A model generated the notes under the pieces. It was not told the origin of the DNA and ran no database searches. It saw only the letters and a list, made by a program, of their open reading frames with translations. Shown here one piece after another: positions 58,485 to 64,000 of a stretch of 64,000 bases of DNA (position 1 is its first letter; each line of letters starts with the position of its first letter). Position numbers and translations under genes: made by a program. Origin of the DNA: Atrina japonica (taxonomy: Eukaryota; Mollusca; Bivalvia; Pterioida; Pinnidae); assembly GCA_030159075.1 (NCBI GenBank), contig BROG01000792.1, forward strand, positions 131,001 to 195,000, in the 5' to 3' direction.

Positions 58485-58672
58485 GGCTCTAGCGAGTCCA
58501 AATCGTTGATCACGGCATCTCGATGTGGGAAAGTTTGCCTGTTTACTTGCGGAAGGCCAGTGGTCTCTTTCCGAATAAATTGTATCCGGGTACTCTACTC
58601 TACCTTATGACCGCCATCATTTGACTGAAATAATTGTTGAGTGAGGTTTTACACCAATAAAACAATAGAAAA
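58485..58672 (+). mobile_element. SINE 3' half
   Basis: Ends ACCGCCATCATTTGACTGAA, ATAATTGTTGAGTGAGGTTT, TACACCAATAAAACAA, the characteristic mollusc SINE tail. The upstream part contains TCTCGATGTGGGAAAGTTTG and TTGCGGAAGGCC. Confidence 0.65.
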
Positions 58673-58965
58673 CTATGATTTCGATGATACCACTGTTGCC
58701 TTCTACACCTTTCACGGCACAGCCTATATGATAGAGGATGTTGCTTAATTTAGTTTAATTTTGTTAGATGGCCCACCAAGAATCGTTCACTCATACGGTG
58801 ACGTCACTATATATAGTCGAAGTGCCACACGTTTTGACCTATACCAATACAGTGATTGTTATTCAACTTGGCACGGGACCCATGTTTAAAGCTTCCATCC
58901 AACACATAGAACGCTTGGTTAAGACTCGGTCAATACCCATCTAATGCTTTAAGTATGACTTGGTG

Positions 58966-59022
58966 CATGAAATTGAATCCAGGACTTTCCGGATGCGAGT
59001 CGACCGATGTACCACTGTATCA
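58966..59022 (-). other. tRNA-derived SINE head (degenerate)
   Basis: Minus strand TACAGTGGTACATCGGTCGA, CTCGCATCCGGAAAGTCCTG, GATTCAATTTC: D arm, anticodon arm and a degraded B box. Confidence 0.55.
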
Positions 59023-59977
59023 TCATTGACATAATTATGTATCATGATAGATCTATCAGAAGATTCGTGGAACTTCTTTCCTACTTTGATCAGCCACAGG
59101 TTAGTAAGTTTTGTATCTATGGGATTTTCCGTCTTTAATTTCCACCCTTAAATGTGGGATCGAATTAAAATAGAAAGGAATACGCTCAACCATCTAATGA
59201 GCGGAAAGTACGATCCACGTATAAAGAGCTGATTTCCAATCTATTTATAGAATATGTACAATGAAATATGTTCAAGCCAAATATAATATGCACATACCGT
59301 ATAGGTAGAAAGTTTAGCGATAATTCAATTTTGGCATTATTAGCGAGGTTGATATCGCTAAAATTTAATATCGCAAACAATTCATTCCTCACCGTATTTA
59401 AGAGTTATATTATTTTAATAAAAAAACACCTCTAAAATTACTTCTGACTAAAACTATATATCATATTTTATGACAAAACACTAAATTTGCATCTCGCTAA
59501 AATTCCCACTTATACGGTATTTCGCGAATATGCTTCACAGAAGCAGGTAACATAATTCAGAGCAAAACATTCCAGGTAAATAGAATGTTCTTCTTAATTA
59601 GAGTATTTCACGCCTAAGATTGTGATATTGTGTGATATACAATAGGAATTTATTGTTATAATGTATACCTACATTTGCTTCCGTTTATTTTTCGCCGTTA
59701 CATGAGAGGACGAATTTAAAATGAAAGCGAAAATTTAAAATTAAATAATGAATCACATAAACACAAGTCATCCATGAGACTTCATGGTGATTTAGGGTGA
59801 ATTAAAGACGGGGTGAATATGTTTTCTGTTTTGAAAGATCGAAAATAACCAGGAGTGAAATTGTCTAGAAATATAGTAGTTTTCCAGTTTCAACATATTT
59901 TAAGTGAATCTTTCACAGAGTTTCATTTTATTCTGTTTATCTTTTTTTCTGTCAAAAAGTGTTAACAAACACTGGTT

Positions 59978-60050
59978 ATACTGCACTAGTGGTAGAGCGT
60001 TCGACTCGCAAATGGGCGGTCCAAGTTCAACTCCCTTTACCGTGTGATAC
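59978..60050 (+). other. tRNA-derived SINE head (degenerate)
   Basis: TGCACTAGTGGTAGAGCGTT, CGACTCGCAAATGGGCGGTC, CAAGTTCAACTCCC: an A box and a B box with one changed base (TTCAACTCC). The acceptor stem is not paired. Confidence 0.6.
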
Positions 60051-60071
60051 CAAATACCTCAAGTGACTACA

Positions 60072-60330
60072 AGGAAATTTTTGGCCCCGTTTTATTTTTG
60101 CCCCTTTCGCCCTCATCGTCAGTGGGCGAATCAAAACGGTAAATTCATCTTTTTTATTATTTGCAGAGAGTATCTATTATGTATTTGAATTTTAAAAACA
60201 CATACAAGTATACAGGGAAATTTTCGCCCTCGTATTATTTTCGCCCCTTTGTCCCTCATCATCAGTGGGCGAATGAAAGACGGTGAATTCATGTATTTTA
60301 TTAATTTCAGAAAGCATCGATTATTCTATT
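60072..60330 (+). repeat. tandem duplication of a dispersed repeat (about 140 bp, two copies)
   Basis: Both copies carry TTTTGCCCCTTT/TTTCGCCCCTTT, CCCTCATC.TCAGTGGGCG, AAT.AAA..CGGT(A/G)AATTCAT. Confidence 0.8.
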
Positions 60331-60870
60331 TTAAAAACACATAAATTGATTAAAACTTTATATAAGCAGTCAGTCCTTAGCAAATGTTAAAATTTATGAC
60401 ACTTGATCTGTAACTGATGACATCTCCTTATACGTGACGAATTCTTGGTGGTTTGTGAAACAACAATGGAATAAAACTGTTTACCGAAAACATACCGGTC
60501 ATTTCAATCTATTAATAGTGCATCACAGAAAAAGACTACCCGAAAATCATAATTTTAACCTACGTGTACTATCTGTGAAAAGAAGACCCGAGCCACGCGT
60601 CTTGTCCCCGAGAAAAGATTAAATATTTAAGTTTGAAAAATATAAACTCAAAGGATAACCGCCGGTTATCAATTAAACGGGAATTTTATTGTTAAAAAGT
60701 TATTTAAAAATAGATTATGTAATGATATTGTTTTAGAGTTATCTTCCCTAGACCATAAAGAACTGACGTTTTCACCTAAAATTGCCGCAAATGTGGAATA
60801 GACAGTTCCTGTTTCGAACTGGTAGTAGGCCTAGTAAACTTGAAGTATGTTAAGCGTTAGGCTACAAACC

Positions 60871-61030
60871 GTTTTGACGCGTTACATACTGTTTTGATGC
60901 GTTATATATCATTTTAACGTGTTACATACCGTTTTGAAGCGTTACATACTGTATTGATGCGTTACATACCGTTTCCACGCGTTGCACACTGTTTTGATAC
61001 GTTACATTCCGTTTTGCCGCGTTACTAACA
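60871..61030. repeat. 20-bp tandem repeat, 8 copies
   Basis: Unit GTTTTGATGCGTTACATACC with scattered substitutions. Confidence 0.96.
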
Positions 61031-61682
61031 GCCATGGACATACAGTTATTATACTACTCAAAGTTTGCTAAGCACCAATATTTCCACACATCACTGTGAA
61101 GTCTTCATTATATCTATTTATGATATTTACATTGGAAATCGTTTAGTGATGTATCGAGAAGAGTCCCAAGTGTACACATAATTGGAATGACGGGTAATTT
61201 CCTCGTGCAAGTCGTGCAAACGAGGTGACCCTGTATTTTCATAGTCTTTAATTTTACGCTGCATACATGTTCCCGACAAGTGTAGGGTTCTCAATCTTTA
61301 CTTTCACTTGAAAGGCTGAACGTTTATCACCGAATTATGGTAAAATGTTTAATGCGAATGTGAGGAAATGTTGGTGTATATATGTATATGTCTCTGATTC
61401 TACCTCCTTAAAACTTAACGATTACTATCAACTGGTATCAGTGTATCAGTACTATCAGTACTTGATTTATGCGCGTCGCAGACAGCTCGTATTGGTGAAC
61501 GTTTTAAACAAGCACGTCAATTTCTTTTTATTTTTTTAATTTAGATGTCTAATGTTACTAGTGTTAATTTTTCTCTACTTTCACAGATTTCAATTCCAGT
61601 ATCACTTGTTTTCACGTCTTTTTATTTTGTATATGTAAAGTACGTTGCCAAAGAGAAGTAGCATTAGAACATTATAAACATA

Positions 61683-61810
61683 CTACCAAAGTTATAATGC
61701 TCAAGGCGATATCGTTTCTGTCAATTAGAGTTCATTAGTTGAGCTCCAATTAAAAAAGCATGTGTATTTTCTAAAGAGAAAGTGGTATTTTACATGGTCA
61801 AATAATATGA
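61683..61810 (-). repeat. hammerhead-type repeat unit, reverse orientation
   Basis: Carries the flank words CATACTACCAAAGTTATAAT and TAAAGAGAAAGTGGTATTTT in reverse, around the degenerate ribozyme box at 61699-61746. Confidence 0.65.
61699..61746 (-). ncRNA. degenerate hammerhead-like copy
   Basis: GAGCTCAA, CTAATGA, ACTCTAATTGACA, GAAAC-GATATC-GCC, TTGAGC. Stem I is perfect, but the core has CTAATGA for CTGATGA and the cleavage triplet GTC is GCC, so it should be inactive. Confidence 0.55.
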
Positions 61811-61920
61811 CAAATAATAGATAAATGACTGTTCATGAATGCATTGAAAACATGTGGATTCATATCAAATTAAATTCACGTTCCTCACTCTTCTGTATTA
61901 TGATTGGTGTTATATTTATT

Positions 61921-62011
61921 TAACTCTCCAACCTCTGAAAAACAATGGACTCTTCTTAAAGTCAATGACTCGGACCAGTCCAAATGTGTCTCTTGGGGTG
62001 AATGAGTTAAA
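61921..62011 (+). mobile_element. about 90-bp TIR mini-element, copy 3
   Basis: TAACTCTCCAACCTCTGAAA, AACAATGGACTCTTC ... GGGGTGAATGAGTTAA, with inverted TTAACTC-type ends. Confidence 0.7.
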
Positions 62012-62061
62012 TGTACCCATTTTAGTTTTGACAACTGTTGTATTGCCACCCTTTTACTTCA

Positions 62062-62690
62062 CGTTTAAAGATACAACAGAATCAAGCACACACACTTCAT
62101 ACTTAGACATTTGACTTAATATAAAAATAGACGGGAAATTAGCAACGAAGCTATACGATAAACGCGACGATTTCGGCTTTCCCATCGTAAATTTTCCATA
62201 TTTAAGTAGTAATATCCCTCAGTCACCCGCATATGGAGTTTATATTTCACAAATGATCCGATATGCCAGGGCGTGTACAACATATGAAGATTTCATATAC
62301 AGAGGTAAACTACTCACTGACAAATTATTGACACAGGGATATCGAAAACCGCGTTTAATGTCAACGTTCCGCAAATTTTACGGTCGGTATAATAGTCTTG
62401 TTTGCGACTACTCTGTTTCACTAAGTGAAATGTTGAGTTGCCTTTTCGTTGGCGGTTGTTGAGACGTCTGTACCAATTGTGACGAGGATACACTCCTCAC
62501 GTGTTTCATTGGACTTGACTGTGGACTCACGGCGGGTGTGACCGGTCGACAGGGGATGCTTACTCCTCCATGGCATCTGATCCCATCTCTTGGTTTCCAG
62601 AGGTCCGTGTTTGTCCATTTTTACCGGATTTGTATCTATGTCCTGGACATTCTATTGATTTATACTTTGGTATCTGAAATTTTTTATATA
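62062..62690 (+). mobile_element. 3' fragment of the YIDD reverse-transcriptase retroelement, copy E
   Basis: Starts inside the coding region (KDTTESSTHTSYLD), with one stop soon after, then reads KLYDKRDDF, PAYGVYIS region, MIRYARACTTYEDF and STFRKFYGRYNS. It ends in the shared tail (GGATGCTTACTCCTCCATGG ... GATTTATACTTTGGTATCTG). About 90% or more identical by eye to 55209-55800, so younger than the 28.4-kb copy. Confidence 0.88.
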
Positions 62691-63865
62691 TTATATTACT
62701 AGCGTTACATTTCTGTAATCCAAGAAACCTCATTTCCATCACCAGTGGTATAGTAAAATACATACAACCTGGCGGATGGAGTCTCCTGAACCCTTTCTAA
62801 ACCTGGACGTGTTTAAATTTTACGTAATAAAGCATAACATTAAAATTACACTGACTAGAGAAATGAGGAATAAAACGTTTTTCGTGTGCAGATTGTTATA
62901 ACTGAAAAGTCAGTAGAATCTTCCGTATAATAATCAAATGGGTATTCCACCCCGCCATCTTATGTAAACCCGACAATATTTACGTTTATTTTTACTTTAA
63001 ATGTCTTATATAACTAGCGTTACATTTATCTTTTTGCTTCATATATTTGATATTACTAGTGTTAAATTTGGTCTTTTTTTAACTTTCCACACCTGTTACT
63101 TGCGTTTCTTCACTTTAGTTTTATCGGCATCAATTCTAGCGACAGTGGTTACGTTTTAACATTTCTATGACATTTTCATTTTGCTAGGAATTAAATTATC
63201 CGTTATCATATGTCATCAAACATTGGTTTGTTGAAATGTGATAATTTCTCGGGTGTTATTCTGTTTATATTCTTTTTATATTGTTTACGTTCTGAAGATG
63301 TCCTTTTTTGCATTTAAACTCAAGATCTTTTATAATTTCAGGTTTATCATAAAAACAAATGGCCTTGAAACATCAACAATTATATATTTTTTCCAATAAT
63401 CAAAATAAATGTTTTAAAACTGAGACAATACATTACAACACAAACGTTTGATGATCTTTTAAACCTTTTTCTTCCGCAAATCAATAAATGTAGAATTCAT
63501 ATAAATTTGTGATTACCTTTTCAACTATACATATTACAAACATGTTTCCACGATATAATGATTGTCCATTACTAATAAGCCCGTTTTTCAATTATGTGTA
63601 TATCGTAGGAAGATATCTTTTGAGATAAACTATGTTCGTCCTTTAGATCAATCAGACACGTGTATTAGCCATAGACCCATGCATCCAAATCCTCAGAGTT
63701 ATAGAGGTTCTATAAAGAGTCAAATATTAACACTTGGTACATTAAAGCTACACTGCCATTTATTTCCTAAGTTAACAACCACAGCCTGGTGTAAGCAACC
63801 GTTTGAAAGTTGTGTAAGGACACAAGTTATAGTAGAAACCTGCATACTTTGAATTTTGAATAGTG
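62691..63865. other. gene-less stretch
   Basis: AT-rich. A 96-codon frame at 63562-63852 has no recognisable domain, no acceptor or donor context that I trust, and is not called. Confidence 0.5.
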
Positions 63866-63960
63866 TTTTACGCCACAATCAACAATTTTTCAGTTATATG
63901 GTGGGGGTCCAGTTTTTGGTAGTGGAGAGAACCCAATTTTCCGGGAATTCAGCAAGTAAA
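63866..63960 (-). mobile_element. SINE tail, reverse orientation
   Basis: Minus strand CATATAACTGAAAAATTGTT, GATTGTGGCGTAAAACAC; plus strand GAGAGAACCCAATTTTCCGG corresponds to the SINE body. Similar to 21405-21475. Confidence 0.6.
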
Positions 63961-64000
63961 CGGACAAACATTTTTCACAAAAATCGACTTAGGTCCTAGT

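Noticed and set aside
63562..63852. 96-codon ORF near the window end
   Set aside because: No domain, no convincing splice sites and base composition like its surroundings.

Overview
This window is animal nuclear DNA, most likely from a bivalve mollusc. It is AT-rich and has split genes with GT/AG introns. Coding density is very low, and there are many short inverted-repeat elements, SINE tails and minisatellites of the kind seen in bivalve genomes. There are no bacterial operons, no CRISPR array and no canonical tRNA or rRNA gene. The species cannot be named from the sequence alone.

Three protein-coding loci can be supported. (1) At 4367-4580 (+) lies the last exon of a TAX1BP1/CALCOCO-type autophagy receptor: two C2H2-like fingers behind a splice acceptor. 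The rest of the gene must lie mostly upstream of the window. (2) At 14362-21963 (-) lies a complete five-exon gene for prefoldin subunit 5 (PFDN5, 156 aa), whose exons join in frame at consensus splice sites. (3) At 52228-54702 (+) lies an uninterrupted 824-aa coding exon for an unrecognised, probably nuclear, low-complexity protein with basic clusters, several sumoylation-type motifs and a C-terminal coiled coil. It sits directly behind a splice acceptor and ahead of two polyadenylation signals.

The rest is repeats. About a quarter of the window is minisatellite: a 42-bp unit at 1.6-4.2 kb, 53 bp at 12 kb, 18 bp at 14.6 kb, 50/100 bp at 15.9-17.8 kb, about 70/45 bp at 25.2-26.8 kb, 39 bp at 35.5-36.2 kb, a 5-kb complex of 50/55/59-bp units at 38.3-43.3 kb, 33 bp at 43.6-44.5 kb, 38 bp at 44.6-45.9 kb, about 66 bp at 46.6-48.1 kb, 27 bp at 49 kb and 20 bp at 60.9 kb. 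Most long ORFs outside the three genes are by-products of these arrays.

Mobile DNA includes a decayed retroelement with a YIDD reverse transcriptase (55.2-57.2 kb, -) and at least five shorter 3' pieces of the same family. It also includes hammerhead-ribozyme-like repeats in a head-to-tail cluster at 29.8-31.2 kb, with relatives at 9.3-9.9 and 61.7 kb, and several families of small terminal-inverted-repeat elements. Two of these are inserted in minisatellites with near-perfect target duplications.

The most striking observation is in PFDN5 intron 3. The minisatellite there is built from copies of the 3' end of exon 3 plus its splice donor, so the real donor is followed by at least 14 exact GTAAGTAAG decoys. 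Some units still encode a GYYVEM peptide matching the exon's GYYIEM. An independent array at 39.3-40.2 kb carries a perfect CAG|GTAAGT donor in 17 units. The second is the hammerhead cluster, with two copies that keep the catalytic core, next to retroelement ends that share sequence with it.
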